Assembly: GCA_927797885.1 (NCBI GenBank)
Contig: OV696605.1
Span: 905,157-969,156, forward strand
DNA from: Gloeomargaritales cyanobacterium VI4D9
Lineage (GTDB): Bacteria; Cyanobacteriota; Cyanobacteriia; Gloeomargaritales; Gloeomargaritaceae
Direction of reading: 5' to 3'
DNA length: 64,000 nt
Under the pieces are notes generated by a model. The model was not told the origin of the DNA, ran no database searches, and saw only the letters and a program-made list of their open reading frames with translations. The translations under genes and the position numbers were made by a program. This document shows, in pieces, positions 9,675 to 19,258 of this stretch (the first letter of the stretch is position 1; the number at the start of each line of letters is the position of its first letter).

Positions 9675-10298
9675 TAACATCCCAAATTTCCAGGACTTTA
9701 TGCTTGTTATATACTTTCATCAAAGTAATCATTATCTATCCTTTTAACTGGATATAGAGACACCGTTGAAACCCCCACATCATTCTCTATCATTAAATTA
9801 GTTAATTGCTCACCATCAATCAGGACAATCTTGCTACCAATTTGAGATACATAACTTCTCGCCTCATCTGTAAATCGGGAAGTTGTGATAAATATCCCTT
9901 TGTTAGCTTTTTGCCCTTGTAGTGCCCCTACAAATTGCATGATGTCAGGTCTGCCTACAGGTGTGTCATCCCACCGCTTTGCCTGAATGTAAATAACATC
10001 AAGACCAAGTTTATCCTCTTTGATAATGCCGTCAATTCCGCCATCGCCGCTTTTGCCAATCGCTCTGCCAGCGTCAGAACGAGAACCGCCGTATCCCATT
10101 TTGACCAAGAGTTCAACGACTACACGCTCAAAAAATGCCGGTGAGATTGCCTTGAGTTTAACAAGTAATTCATCGGCTAACTCATCACGCAGATTTTTGT
10201 AGGCAAATTCTAAAGCCTCAGATGGAGTGGTAGTGGAAACATCTGATATTAATTTGATTTCTTCTTCGCCATTTTTTGTTATTGTTCCTTTCGGCTTC

Positions 10299-10440
10299 GT
10301 GACATACTCCCGACGCTCATGCTGACGCATAGGGCGCGGGCTTCCCTCCCTCGCGGTTGGGTATTCCTGCCCCACGCCACTTATCTAGGTCATAGACCCC
10401 CGACAGACCGACTTGACAGGCTGTTTCCGTTCCCCAGAGT
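10299..10440 (-). ncRNA. Predicted omega RNA (reRNA) of TnpB
   Basis: In this family the guide RNA overlaps the tnpB 3' end and the transposon right end, and the guide is the sequence just outside the element. By that rule the guide begins at 10298 (minus strand) and reads GAAGCCGAAAGGAACAATAA, which is the mrr linker. The 5' limit is a guess; no structure was computed. Confidence 0.45.
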
Positions 10441-11585
10441 CCCTGGGCTACTACGTTCTCTAGTCCACGATGCAAAACCATCTCTGCTGCCGCATGGTCA
10501 CGATGAGTCCGATAACCACACTCAGGGCAATGATGTTCTCTGGCTTCCAGCCCTTTGCTGACAGTAGCAAGGCAGGATGGGCAGGTTTGGCTGGTGCCGT
10601 TAGGGTTGACCTTTTCAAAGTACACCCCACGTTTCCAACACACCCATTCCGTCAGAGACAGGAATTGTCCAAAAGCAGCATCAACACAATCTTTTCGCAG
10701 CATTCCCCGCGTCAGCCCCGTGACGTTGAGGTCTTCTGCAAAGATAGTTTGCGCTTGGTCGCAAAGTTTATGAGCCGTTTTCAGATGAAAATCTTTACGA
10801 CGGTTTGTAATGCGGTGGTGCATTCTGGCCACTTTCGTTTGCGCCTTCTCCCAGTTTCGAGACCCTTTATGTTTTCGTGCCGCCCTGCGTTGCAGCAATT
10901 TCAGCTTGCGTTGCATCGACTTGAAAAACTTGGGGCGCTCTTGGAAGCTGCCATCCGAAACGGTCAAGAATCGCTCCAATCCAAGGTCAATCCCAATTGC
11001 CCGACCACAAACAGGAGCATCGGGAACCGATACATCCGATTCGATGGTGACGATAACGTACCATTGCGTCCCTCTTGCCTTGGACAGTACCCTCACCTGC
11101 TTCACCTTGAATCCGTCAGGGATGGGGCGATGCAGGTTGATAGGCACTTCTCCTATCTTCGGCAGCTTGATAGCAAAGCCGTTGACCGGGTTGTCCTTGA
11201 ACTGGGGAAACACAAAGGATTTGAGTTGACCAACCTTTTTGAAGCGCGGGAATCCGTGTCCACGCCTCTGAAACGCTTCCCAGGTATCATGCAGCCTGCG
11301 AATCGTAGTTTGCAAAACCTGAGAATGCACCTTGCCCAAATGTGGAAATTGTTTCTTAGCTTTGGGCAAGTTGTTTTGCTGACGGTGATAAGACGGAAAC
11401 GGCTCATCGGCAGGGATAATGTATTCCTTCTCCAAGGAGCATCTATCTACCGGACACTTACGCGAAGCAATCCAGTCTTTGAGTTCGCGCAAAGCGTAGT
11501 TATACACGCCTCTGCACGTCTCAAGCCACTCCAGCATTTCAGTTCGCTGCATGGCATCTGGATAGATTCGGTAGGTGTAGTTCAT
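10317..11585 (-). CDS. tnpB: TnpB RNA-guided nuclease
   Basis: TnpB proteins of IS605-type elements are RNA-guided DNA nucleases related to Cas12. The start MNYTYRIYPDAMQ is the usual N-terminus; I use the ATG at 11585. The RuvC core is visible as IGIDLGLE (Asp), FAEDLNV (Glu) and HRDHAAAEM (Asp). It is interrupted by a zinc finger CPSC...CPEC before the last acidic residue. All key residues are present, so the protein may be active. The length of 422 residues is normal. Its 3' end abuts the element's right end. Confidence 0.93.
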   Translation of the reverse strand: MNYTYRIYPDAMQRTEMLEWLETCRGVYNYALRELKDWIASRKCPVDRCSLEKEYIIPADEPFPSYHRQQNNLPKAKKQFPHLGKVHSQVLQTTIRRLHDTWEAFQRRGHGFPRFKKVGQLKSFVFPQFKDNPVNGFAIKLPKIGEVPINLHRPIPDGFKVKQVRVLSKARGTQWYVIVTIESDVSVPDAPVCGRAIGIDLGLERFLTVSDGSFQERPKFFKSMQRKLKLLQRRAARKHKGSRNWEKAQTKVARMHHRITNRRKDFHLKTAHKLCDQAQTIFAEDLNVTGLTRGMLRKDCVDAAFGQFLSLTEWVCWKRGVYFEKVNPNGTSQTCPSCLATVSKGLEAREHHCPECGYRTHRDHAAAEMVLHRGLENVVAQGLWGTETACQVGLSGVYDLDKWRGAGIPNREGGKPAPYASA

Positions 11586-12143
11586 TGTCAGCATAGCTAC
11601 ATTTTACGACAGGTTATAGCCGCTGGCAAATGCTTGTCTCATCCCCATCGAGGGGAACAAAAACACAAGGAGGTCGTTTAAAATGTACAATTTGACTGCC
11701 GGCCATTTGGCTGTTATTTCCAGACTAGAGAGTTTAGGTTTAAATTCAAGAAATTCAGGGTATCTCTCAAGCGTTTTAACATCTATAAACTGGGGTTGTT
11801 CAGCGAGCAGTTCACGTCCCCGCTCGGTAATTCGATAGTATCCTCTACGGGTAGGTTCTAGCAGTCCAGCTTTTTTCATATACGTTGCCGCCCAGCCCAC
11901 TCGGTTCACAAAGGTAAACTGGGTTCCACTGGGAAGCATTTCTTTGAGGTCTTCTTCCGTCAGATTTAATTCTTGTGCTAAAGCCTCAACTGCTTTATTT
12001 GTGGATATTTCACCATCAGCAACTCCGGCATACCGAAGCAAAGGCAACATCAGACTTTGGTAATCAGGTAGTGCCATTGAGAACTATACCCCTCATCTTT
12101 ACTATTATTTTTACACTATTTTTTGGGGTGTCGAGCATCAATA

Positions 12144-12343
12144 AGTAGCTCTATTTATTGATTTTTGTACTTACACGGCAGGTTTAGTAGCCCTATTCTC
12201 TCGTTAGTGATTATCAATAACCTAGGGGGCATTCTCAATAGCTGTGACTTGATAGAGGTACTCTAATATCTATGAACATCTATAAAACCTAGTAATCCTA
12301 GTACAAAATTTTATTCCCATCTTTTGAATAAATAGAGGTGCCC
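12144..12343. mobile_element. Two decayed family B MITEs side by side
   Basis: Bases 12144-12262 resemble the copy at 29560-29680 (shared TATTGATTTTTGTACTTACA and ATTATCAATAAC). Bases 12262-12343 resemble, in reverse, the start of the copy at 53450, ending AATAGAGGTGCCC. Both are degraded. Confidence 0.65.
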
Positions 12344-12721
12344 TATAATAGAATTGACTTGGACAAATGCTATGAAATACTTAGACCAATGAGTTGTTAA
12401 TTCCTGGCACCACATCCCAACATGAAGATCAAGGTGGTGCTATCTTTGTAATGATCAAAAAATGGCAACAAGGACGGCGGGTAGGTGGCTTTACTTCTCC
12501 AGGGAGAAGCGTCACGGGGTAGGGTTAGACATTGCTATCCATGAGATAGGGCTTTGCGAGAATTTACCACCTAGAAGTTAGAGAGCTTACCGTCTGCAAT
12601 GGCATCCACTCCGTTAGGAAGGCATGGTGCTGATTGTGGTAATATTGTAATGACAAACAATTACTTGGATGGCACTGCCTGATTCGCAATAGCCTAATTT
12701 TGCGGGGAAGTCATCACCTGA
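12344..12721. other. Non-coding stretch upstream of the mrr remnant and downstream of dprA
   Basis: I see no gene or RNA gene here. At about 12435-12457 the sequence GTGGTGCTATCTTTGTAATG closely matches an end of the IS1 element at 55287-56066, so it may be a scar of a lost IS1 copy. The rest is unassigned. Confidence 0.4.
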
Positions 12722-13801
12722 TCAACGCTGATAACGGAGTCCCGGTAATTGGGTAATGTGACCGCTCAGTTCCAATTCCAAGAGGGCGTTGGCTACCTGA
12801 TCTGTCGGTTGACCGGACTGGGCGACAATTGCATCAAAAGTGATCGGTTCCGAGGAAATCAGGGCGAAAATCCCCGCCAACTCCGGGGGCACCTCGGGTA
12901 ACGTTGTAGCTAAAGGGGGAGTCGCTCCCAGGAGTTCCAGCAAATGTTCCACCCCCAAGAGCATCTGCGCCCCTTGATTGATCAAATGTAAACATCCCAG
13001 GGCGGCGGGATTGTCCAGGGAACCGGGCAGGACATACACATCCCGATCGTACTGACAAGCTAATTCCGCCGTGATCAACGCCCCGGAGTGCAGGGGGGCT
13101 TCCGTAATCACAATCGCCCGACACAAACCCGCAATAATCCGATTCCGCCGGGGGAAATGGGTGCGGTCTGGTCCAGTTCCAGCCGGATATTCGCTGAGCA
13201 AGACCCCCTGAATGCTAATATCCTGGTGCAATTGCCGATTCCCCGTCGGGTACACCTGATCCACCCCCGTACCCAACACCGCCCAGGTGCGTCCCCCAGC
13301 CTGCAAACAAGTGCGATGGGCAGTGGTGTCAATCCCTGCCGCCAAGCCGGAAACCACCCCCCAGCCCTGGCTCACTAACCCTTGCACCAGTTTTTCCGTC
13401 CATTTACGCCCATAGGCTGAAGGCTCCCGGGTGCCCACCACCCCAATCATCGGCATTGCCCCGCTACATTCGGCGGGTTGGGGATGCCCCGCATAGTACA
13501 AAATCGGCGGTGGGTCGGGAATTTCCCGCAATAATTGGGGATAATCCGCATCCGCCGGTGTCCAGAAATGGGGATTTTTAGCAATATATTGTTCATACAA
13601 AGTCTGTGGGTCAAGCTGGGGACGGGTCGCCAAAATCGTGGTCACTAATTGCAACCCCAGCCCCGGCACTGCCAGCAATTCCTCCCCCTCAGCCGCCCAA
13701 GCTCGCTCCAGACTGCCAAATTTTTGCCACAACCGTTGCAGGAGTACCGCCCCAAGCCCCGGAATTTCCCTCCAGGCGAACCAGTAGGCGGCTTCCGCCA
13801 T
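12722..13801 (-). CDS. dprA: DNA processing protein DprA
   Basis: DprA loads RecA onto incoming single-stranded DNA during natural transformation. The Rossmann-like core shows VGTREPSAYG, GLAAGIDTTAHR and VLGTGVDQVYP. The phosphate-loop region FPRRNRIIAGL and SGALITAELA follow. An N-terminal helix-hairpin-helix (IPGLGAVLLQRL) and a C-terminal winged-helix-like end are present. The length of 359 residues is normal. Its ATG overlaps the stop of the upstream peroxiredoxin (TAATG), so the two are translationally coupled. Confidence 0.95.
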   Translation of the reverse strand: MAEAAYWFAWREIPGLGAVLLQRLWQKFGSLERAWAAEGEELLAVPGLGLQLVTTILATRPQLDPQTLYEQYIAKNPHFWTPADADYPQLLREIPDPPPILYYAGHPQPAECSGAMPMIGVVGTREPSAYGRKWTEKLVQGLVSQGWGVVSGLAAGIDTTAHRTCLQAGGRTWAVLGTGVDQVYPTGNRQLHQDISIQGVLLSEYPAGTGPDRTHFPRRNRIIAGLCRAIVITEAPLHSGALITAELACQYDRDVYVLPGSLDNPAALGCLHLINQGAQMLLGVEHLLELLGATPPLATTLPEVPPELAGIFALISSEPITFDAIVAQSGQPTDQVANALLELELSGHITQLPGLRYQR

Positions 13802-14340
13802 TAACCCACCACGCCCAATTCGTCCAATTGCCGCAGGACTTCCTGGCTGTGGGTGCTGGGATTGACCTTGACAAACCGTGCCCGGATGATGCCCTCCGGG
13901 TCAATGATGAAGGTGTGCCGCAGGGAAATAAACCCCAACCAGGAACCATAGGCGCGACTCACCGCCCCATCCGTATCCGCCAGCAGGGGAAATTTCAAGC
14001 CCTCGCTGTCGCAAAACTGTTCATGGGAATCCACCGAATCCGCACTCACCCCGATAATCTGCACCCCCCGCGCCTGGTACTGGGGCAAATCCTGCTGAAA
14101 CCGGCGGGCTTCCAGGGTACAGCCGGACGTAAAATCCTTGGGATAAAAGTACAGCACCACCCATTGCCCCCGCAGGTCGGTCAGGGAAATTTGCCGATTG
14201 TCCAGAGTGGGCAAGGTAAATGTCGGTGCGGGTTGACCCAGGGCTGGTAAGGTGCCCCCCAATGCCCACGCCGGTTGTCCCCAGGCGAAGTAGCCCCCCA
14301 AAGACACCGCCAAGCCCCCCAATAAAGTCCGCCGTTGCAT
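13801..14340 (-). CDS. Peroxiredoxin (PrxQ/BCP type) with Tat-like signal
   Basis: This thiol peroxidase is predicted to be exported to the lumen or periplasm. I take the ATG at 14340; it gives a leader MQRRTLLGGLAVSLGG with a twin arginine and a hydrophobic run, ending near AWA. Upstream codons in the open frame are not convincing. The mature domain has PAPTFTLPTLDNRQISL, and the peroxidatic Cys lies in FTSGCTLEA. A second Cys five residues after it, usual in many PrxQ proteins, is not present, but QFCDSEG later holds another Cys. The stop overlaps the dprA start. Confidence 0.88.
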   Translation of the reverse strand: MQRRTLLGGLAVSLGGYFAWGQPAWALGGTLPALGQPAPTFTLPTLDNRQISLTDLRGQWVVLYFYPKDFTSGCTLEARRFQQDLPQYQARGVQIIGVSADSVDSHEQFCDSEGLKFPLLADTDGAVSRAYGSWLGFISLRHTFIIDPEGIIRARFVKVNPSTHSQEVLRQLDELGVVG

Positions 14341-14399
14341 GGGTGTTACCTTAAAAACAAACGGTTTTATTGTAGCCGATTCCCTGTTGGGGGTTGCAG

Positions 14400-15935
14400 A
14401 TGAGGGACAGCCAAGCATTAATTGACCCAGAAGCCCTGCTGGTGACAGCGGCACACATGGGTTTGATTGAACAGGAATTGTTTGCCCAGGGATTCCCCGT
14501 TGCCGCGCTGATGGAAAAGGTGGCGGGGAAAATTAGCCAACGGCTGAGGGAATTGCTCCCCCCAGGGCAAAAAATTGGCTTATTGGTGGGACCCGGGCAC
14601 AATGGCGCTGATACCTTGGTAGTTGCTCGGGAACTGTGGCAAAAGGGTTATTTTTTAATAATTTATCACCCCTTTCGCTCTGCCAAAGAATTGACCCTCG
14701 CCCATAAAAACTATGCCCATTATCTGGGGATTCCTGAAGTGGAAAATGTACAAGAATTAAATACTTGTGATCTGTTGATTGATGGGCTATTTGGATTTGG
14801 TTTGGCACGGGAATTAACCCCCGAATTAGTGGATTTAATCAATACGGTGAATGGGTGGCAAAAACCGGTGATCAGCATTGATCTGCCTTCGGGACTGCAT
14901 ACGGATACGGGGCAACCCCAACCCGTTGCTATTCGTGCCCAGCGCACCCTGTGTTTGGGGCTATGGAAACTGGGATTACTGCAAGATGTTAGCCAAGAAT
15001 ATGTGGGGATTTTAGAGCGGATTGATTTTGACATTCCTGCCCCGGCGATTGGCAAAATTCTCGGCACTGCGCCCGCTCTCACCCGCTTGACCCCCAGGGC
15101 GATGCTCCAAGCCCTACCCATGCCCCGCCCCGCCGTGATCCATAAATACCAATGCGGTCATCTGCTGTTGGTCTGTGGTTCCCGTTCCTATCCGGGGGCG
15201 GCGATCCTGGCGGCTTTGGGGGCACGCGCCAGTGGGGTGGGAATGCTAACCATCGCTGTGCCAGAATCCATTAAAAATGTCATTACATTACAAGTACCGG
15301 AAGCCATCCTGATCCCCTGTCCAGAAACGGCTGAGGGAGCCATCGCTGACCTGCCTGGGGAATTAACCGCCTACGATTTCATTGCCATCGGACCAGGCTT
15401 AACCCGTTCTGCCCAGCCTGTGGTTCAAACTGTATTTTCCACCCGTTTGCCCATACTTTGTGATGCGGATGCCCTAAATATCCTTGCCCCCTGGTCGGGA
15501 AAACGCCCTGGCTTTACCCTGCTCACCCCTCACGCTGGCGAATTTCACCGTTTGTTCCCCCAATTCAATCTCAACAACCGTTTAGAGGCGGCACAACAGG
15601 CGGCTCAGGCATCCCAGGCGGTGATCCTGCTCAAGGGTGCCCGTACCATCATTACCACGCCGGAGGGACGTACGGGGATCAATCCCAATAGCACACCTGG
15701 TCTGGCACGGGGGGGGAGTGGGGATGTGTTGACCGGCTTGCTCGGTGGGTTGTTGGCGCAGGGGGTGAAGCAAGGGCGGGATTTAGTCGCCCTCACCCAG
15801 GCGGGGGTGTGGTGGCACGCCCAAACCGGGTTGTGGTTGGCGCAACGGGAGAGCGAATTGAGCGTGCATCCCCAACCGGTCGCCCAGCACTTGGGACAGG
15901 TTTTGGGGGAGATATGTGAGAAATTTAGGGATTGA
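14400..15935 (+). CDS. nnr: Bifunctional NAD(P)HX epimerase/dehydratase
   Basis: The enzyme repairs hydrated NADH and NADPH. The N-terminal half is the epimerase (YjeF_N), with GLLVGPGHNGADTLVVARE. The C-terminal half is the ADP-dependent dehydratase, with YQCGHLLLVCGS, GPGL and LARGGSGDVLTGLLGG. The fused length of about 511 residues is normal. The frame opens at a TTG at 14394; I prefer the ATG two codons later. It is divergent from the peroxiredoxin, with about 60 bases between them for both promoters. Confidence 0.95.
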   Translation: MRDSQALIDPEALLVTAAHMGLIEQELFAQGFPVAALMEKVAGKISQRLRELLPPGQKIGLLVGPGHNGADTLVVARELWQKGYFLIIYHPFRSAKELTLAHKNYAHYLGIPEVENVQELNTCDLLIDGLFGFGLARELTPELVDLINTVNGWQKPVISIDLPSGLHTDTGQPQPVAIRAQRTLCLGLWKLGLLQDVSQEYVGILERIDFDIPAPAIGKILGTAPALTRLTPRAMLQALPMPRPAVIHKYQCGHLLLVCGSRSYPGAAILAALGARASGVGMLTIAVPESIKNVITLQVPEAILIPCPETAEGAIADLPGELTAYDFIAIGPGLTRSAQPVVQTVFSTRLPILCDADALNILAPWSGKRPGFTLLTPHAGEFHRLFPQFNLNNRLEAAQQAAQASQAVILLKGARTIITTPEGRTGINPNSTPGLARGGSGDVLTGLLGGLLAQGVKQGRDLVALTQAGVWWHAQTGLWLAQRESELSVHPQPVAQHLGQVLGEICEKFRD

Positions 15936-15947
15936 ATGATGCCCCTT

Positions 15948-16943
15948 CTAATCAGTTTTCAACCAACTGAACATCGCCCGCAAATCCCGCCCCACTTCCT
16001 CAATTGGGTGTTCCGCCTCCCGCCGTCGCATGGCTGTAAAGCCCGGTTTTCCGGCTTGGTTTTCCAGGACAAACTCCCGGGCGAATTGACCGGTTTGGAT
16101 TTCCGTGAGAATTTTCCGCATTTCCGCACGCACCCGCTCATCAATCACCCGTGGACCCCGGGTGTAGTCCCCGTATTCCGCCGTGTTGGAGATGCTATCC
16201 CGCATCCGCGCCAAGCCCCCCTCCACGATCAAATCCACGATCAATTTCACCTCATGCAGGCATTCAAAATAAGCCAATTCCGGTTGATAACCCGCCTGCA
16301 CCAGGGTTTCAAACCCCGCCTTGATCAGGGCAGTCAACCCGCCGCACAGCACCGCCTGTTCCCCAAACAAATCCGTCTCGGTTTCCTCCCGAAACGTGGT
16401 TTCCAAAATCCCCGCCCGGGTGCCGCCAATGCCCTTGGCATAGCTCATTGCCCGTTCCCTCGCCTGCCCCGACGCATTTTGATACACCGCAAACAGACAG
16501 GGCACCCCCTGCCCCTGCACATACGTCCGCCGCACCAGATGCCCCGGTCCCTTGGGTGCCACCATGATCACATCCACCTCCGGGGGCGGCACAATCTGGG
16601 CAAAGTGAATGTTAAACCCGTGGGCAAAGGCGAGAATTTTCCCCGGACGCAGATGGGGCTGAATTTCCTGGAGATAAACCGTTTTTTGTACCTCATCGGG
16701 AAGCAGGATCATGAGCAATTCCGCCTGCGCCGCTGCTTCCGCCACAGGTAACACGGGCAGACCCTCCGCCTGTGCCTTCGCCGCCGATTTACTGCCGGGG
16801 TAAAGTCCCACCATGACCTGCAAACCGCTGTCCCGCAGATTCAACGCATGGGCGTGCCCCTGGGACCCGTAGCCAATAATGGCAATGGGCTTGGACTGCA
16901 AAAGGCTTAAATCCGCATCCGTGTCGTAATACATCCGAGCCAT
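15948..16943 (-). CDS. ilvC: Ketol-acid reductoisomerase
   Basis: IlvC performs the isomerisation-reduction step of branched-chain amino acid synthesis. The start [15 protein letters not shown] is characteristic, and the ATG at 16943 is preferred over one six codons upstream. The NADPH-binding motif is [18 protein letters not shown]. The acidic Mg-binding residues are in [14 protein letters not shown] and [14 protein letters not shown]. The length of 331 residues fits the class I short form. It converges with nnr, 12 bases apart. Confidence 0.97.
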   Translation of the reverse strand: MARMYYDTDADLSLLQSKPIAIIGYGSQGHAHALNLRDSGLQVMVGLYPGSKSAAKAQAEGLPVLPVAEAAAQAELLMILLPDEVQKTVYLQEIQPHLRPGKILAFAHGFNIHFAQIVPPPEVDVIMVAPKGPGHLVRRTYVQGQGVPCLFAVYQNASGQARERAMSYAKGIGGTRAGILETTFREETETDLFGEQAVLCGGLTALIKAGFETLVQAGYQPELAYFECLHEVKLIVDLIVEGGLARMRDSISNTAEYGDYTRGPRVIDERVRAEMRKILTEIQTGQFAREFVLENQAGKPGFTAMRRREAEHPIEEVGRDLRAMFSWLKTD

Positions 16944-17145
16944 GCGCCACCTCTGGAGCAAAAGTATTTATGGGTAATCAATCATACCAAGAATCGGGTT
17001 CCTGGGGATCATTTACTTGGTAATGTGGGTCTGGTTGAGCATCAGGGATGGGGTAGTGCCCCGGCGACCTATGTTTAGAGATGTCCCATATGCTAAATTA
17101 GTTTTTATGCAGTTTACGAGAGCTAAGTTGATGTTTATGCAGTTC

Positions 17146-17364
17146 ATGCGGGCTAAATCATTATTTAATTTTGTAGCTGAGTCAATCAAAAAGCTTTCTC
17201 CTGAAGAAAAGCGAGAAATTCAATTGCTGTTGCATGATTATATCCGTGAAGATAATCGTGAAGAAATACTGAAAAACTTCCAGTCAGCCAAAGTGGAACA
17301 GGAGAGAGGAGAACTTGTTTTTTCCGCCGATATTGCCGAACTGAAAAATTTGCTTGAACAATAA
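17146..17364 (+). CDS. Antitoxin of a RelE-type toxin-antitoxin pair
   Basis: A 72-residue protein from the ATG at 17146. The frame is open further upstream to 17017, but that part is an imperfect threefold repeat of about 30 bases (GCTAAxTT..TTTATGCAGTT) and is unlike the family. The part from KKLSPEEKREIQLLLHDYI onward resembles antitoxins found beside RelE/YafQ toxins in cyanobacteria. It ends 2 bases before the toxin start. The true start is uncertain because of the repeats. Confidence 0.65.
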   Translation: MRAKSLFNFVAESIKKLSPEEKREIQLLLHDYIREDNREEILKNFQSAKVEQERGELVFSADIAELKNLLEQ

Positions 17365-17366
17365 GG

Positions 17367-17828
17367 ATGGAAGTTAGTTTCAGTTCTTCATTTAAGATTG
17401 CTTTTAAGAAACGCATAAAACCAAATCATAAGCTAGAGGCAAAATTTTGGAAGAAGTTAGAACAATTTATACAAAACCCGTATGAACCAAGCCTTAAAAC
17501 CCATAAACTGTCTGGAAAACTCGAAGGTTTATGGAGTTTTAGAGTTGATTACAGTGTGAGAATTGTATTCTATAGCTAGGTAGGTTAAGGTTGTCGCCTT
17601 AAGATTCATGGCTGCGCCACGCAAGCTATGGGAAACCAATGTGGGGCTACGCCCAGCGACCCATATCATGTCAACCTTTGTATGCTTAGCTATACAACCC
17701 AAAATCTTCATGATCTTATAGATTCAGCCATCTGCTCTATATGCCAACCTTTGCCTGCTTAGCTATACTTTACAGAAGACGGAAAAGCTGTACTTGTGGA
17801 TATTGGTAACCATGATGAAGTTTACTAA
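17367..17828 (+). pseudogene. RelE/YafQ-family toxin, interrupted by a small element
   Basis: The toxin would be an mRNA-cleaving ribonuclease. The first 69 residues are intact, starting MEVSFSSSFKIAF and with KHKL-like THKLSGKLEGLWSFRVDYSVRI. After VFY the frame runs into a 193-bp insertion and stops. Beyond the insertion the frame resumes as FTEDGKAVLVDIGNHDEVY, the normal C-terminus. Removing the insertion and one TA restores a perfect frame. The present 70-residue product lacks the last strand and is probably inactive. Confidence 0.8.
17573..17765. mobile_element. MITE family C, inserted in the toxin gene
   Basis: Terminal inverted repeats TAGCTAGGTAGG at the left and CCTGCTTAGCTA at the right are flanked by TA on both sides, matching a TA target duplication. 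An internal copy of the right end (TATGCTTAGCTATAC at 17681-17695) suggests two nested or fused elements. A short dispersed repeat, GGCTGCGCCACGCAAGCTAT, lies at 17610-17629. Confidence 0.75.
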
Positions 17829-17894
17829 GTTGAGGATTATAAAAAATCACTACACTTCTTTGGTACCAGTAGCAAGTTATCTCGCTAGTAGGCA

Positions 17895-17963
17895 CATATT
17901 CTGGAGAACCAAGGGCGGGGGTGCCCCCCTGCGACCGCCAATTTACAATTTATAGAGGTGCCC
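17895..17963. mobile_element. Chimeric MITE relic before cca
   Basis: GGGCGGGGGTGCCCCCCTGCGACC is the core of the MITEs, followed by TATAGAGGTGCCC, a family B end. It sits 16 bases upstream of the cca start and so forms part of that gene's leader. The left boundary is unclear. Confidence 0.5.
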
Positions 17964-17979
17964 AAAAGATCAAGATTGT

Positions 17980-19257
17980 ATGCACTTCCTTTGGCAGTAT
18001 TTATACCCCCAACAACGGGAATTTTTGCTCCATATCGCCCAAATCCTAGTTGACTTTGGCTGGCAGGGGTATCTCGTCGGCGGCGGCGTTCGGGATTTGT
18101 ACCGCGCTTACACCCAAAACCAAATCATTACCCTCACGGACATAGATTTGGTACTCGACCAAGCCCCACCCCACGCCCTGACGCAACTCATTTCCCCTAT
18201 CCAAACCCTGCGCCCCGGCGCAATCGTGCAACCCCACCCCAAATTTCTCACCTGTGACCTGCGCTGGTCGGATTTAGCCCTGGATATTGCCCTCGCCCGC
18301 CAGGAAACCTACCCCCACCCCACCGCCAACCCCATCGTCACCCCGGCAACCATTCACCAGGACCTATATCGCCGGGACTTCACCATCAATGCAATGGCAC
18401 TGGCGTTACCCCCAGCAGACACACTACTCGACCCCCTGGGTGGACAAAAAGATTTACAACAGCAGTACTTGCGGGTTCTCCACCCCCACAGTTTTCGGGA
18501 TGACCCCACCCGTTTATGGCGAGGTGTGCGCTACGGGGTGCGCTACGGGTTGAGCTTTGCCCCGGAAACCGTTGCCCAATGGTGGGAAACCCTGACCAGT
18601 GGCGTGTATGAATTTTGGCGGCAACAACCGGGACAAGCCCCTGCCTTACAAACCCGGTTACGGGCGGAATTGCACTACCTGTGGCAGACCCCCGGCTGGG
18701 TACGGACGGGACGTTGGTTAGAAGAATTGGGAGCTTGGGCGTGTATCCATCCTGAACTGCACTGGAGCAGGGAATTGGAACGCACCTTGCGCTATGCCAG
18801 CTATGGGAACGCTCCCCCCACCTGTCTTACAGAATTATTGCTCAGTCATCTGCCACCAGCGGCTCGGGAACGGGTTGCCCATGCCTTGGATGTACCCTTG
18901 GGTTCCCAAAAACGCCTCCGGCAATTAGAGGATTTAGAATCCCAGCTCCCCCTGCTTTTGCATTTATCCGTCAGTCAAATCTGTCAAGAATTAGACCCCT
19001 ACGAGCGAGAATTTTTGTATGGTGCAATGGTGCGACAACGGGGTAAACCCCAAAGAATTTTATGGCGTTATCTCCACCACTGGTCCCAGCAAACCGCCCC
19101 TTTGAACGGTGAAGATTTACAGCAGATGGGCTACCGACCGGGACCCGAATTTCGCCGGATTTTATCCCAGGTGCGTTCGGCATTTTTAGATCGGGAAATT
19201 ACCAACCGCACGGAAGCAATGACCTATGTCACCCAGCATTTTCCTAGGTTGTATTGA
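17980..19257 (+). CDS. cca: CCA tRNA nucleotidyltransferase / poly(A) polymerase family
   Basis: The enzyme adds or repairs the 3' CCA of tRNAs. The class II nucleotidyltransferase head shows YLVGGGVRDL and then DIDLVL with the catalytic aspartates. The motif RRDFTINAMALAL and DDPTRLWRGVRYG follow. The C-terminal two-thirds is the helical neck/body region. At 425 residues it is typical for cyanobacterial members. Some cyanobacterial relatives are A-adding or poly(A) enzymes only, so CCA specificity is inferred. Confidence 0.9.
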   Translation: MHFLWQYLYPQQREFLLHIAQILVDFGWQGYLVGGGVRDLYRAYTQNQIITLTDIDLVLDQAPPHALTQLISPIQTLRPGAIVQPHPKFLTCDLRWSDLALDIALARQETYPHPTANPIVTPATIHQDLYRRDFTINAMALALPPADTLLDPLGGQKDLQQQYLRVLHPHSFRDDPTRLWRGVRYGVRYGLSFAPETVAQWWETLTSGVYEFWRQQPGQAPALQTRLRAELHYLWQTPGWVRTGRWLEELGAWACIHPELHWSRELERTLRYASYGNAPPTCLTELLLSHLPPAARERVAHALDVPLGSQKRLRQLEDLESQLPLLLHLSVSQICQELDPYEREFLYGAMVRQRGKPQRILWRYLHHWSQQTAPLNGEDLQQMGYRPGPEFRRILSQVRSAFLDREITNRTEAMTYVTQHFPRLY

Positions 19258-19258
19258 T

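Larger units (their letters stand above)
10299..11700 (-). mobile_element. IS200/IS605-family element, TnpB only (IS1341-like)
   Basis: The element carries tnpB and no tnpA, so it depends on a transposase supplied from elsewhere. The right end is taken as GTATGTCAC at 10299-10307 (minus strand), a common terminus in this group. The left end is uncertain, between about 11680 and 11740. No target duplication is expected for this family. It interrupts mrr. Confidence 0.8.
9707..12077 (-). pseudogene. mrr: mrr-type restriction endonuclease, split by IS605-type element
   Basis: Two pieces of one Mrr-family restriction enzyme flank a transposon. The N-terminal piece (12077 down to about 11700) is the Mrr_N winged-helix domain, starting MALPDYQSLMLPLLRYAG and ending ERYPEFLEFKPK. 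The C-terminal piece (about 10298 to 9707) carries the linker LRDELADELL and the Mrr nuclease core GDGGIDGII...IQAKRW, with the expected D-(E/Q)xK residues. Read together they make a normal protein of about 300 residues. The shared lysine/proline codons at the join (FKPK and TKPKG) place the insertion point in the interdomain linker. As it stands the enzyme cannot be made whole. Confidence 0.88.

Noticed and set aside
10470-11681. Plus-strand open frame (403 codons) opposite tnpB
   Set aside because: Antisense shadow of tnpB, which has all catalytic motifs.
17017-17145. N-terminal extension of the RelE-pair antitoxin
   Set aside because: Made of an imperfect 30-base triplicate unlike the family; later ATG preferred.
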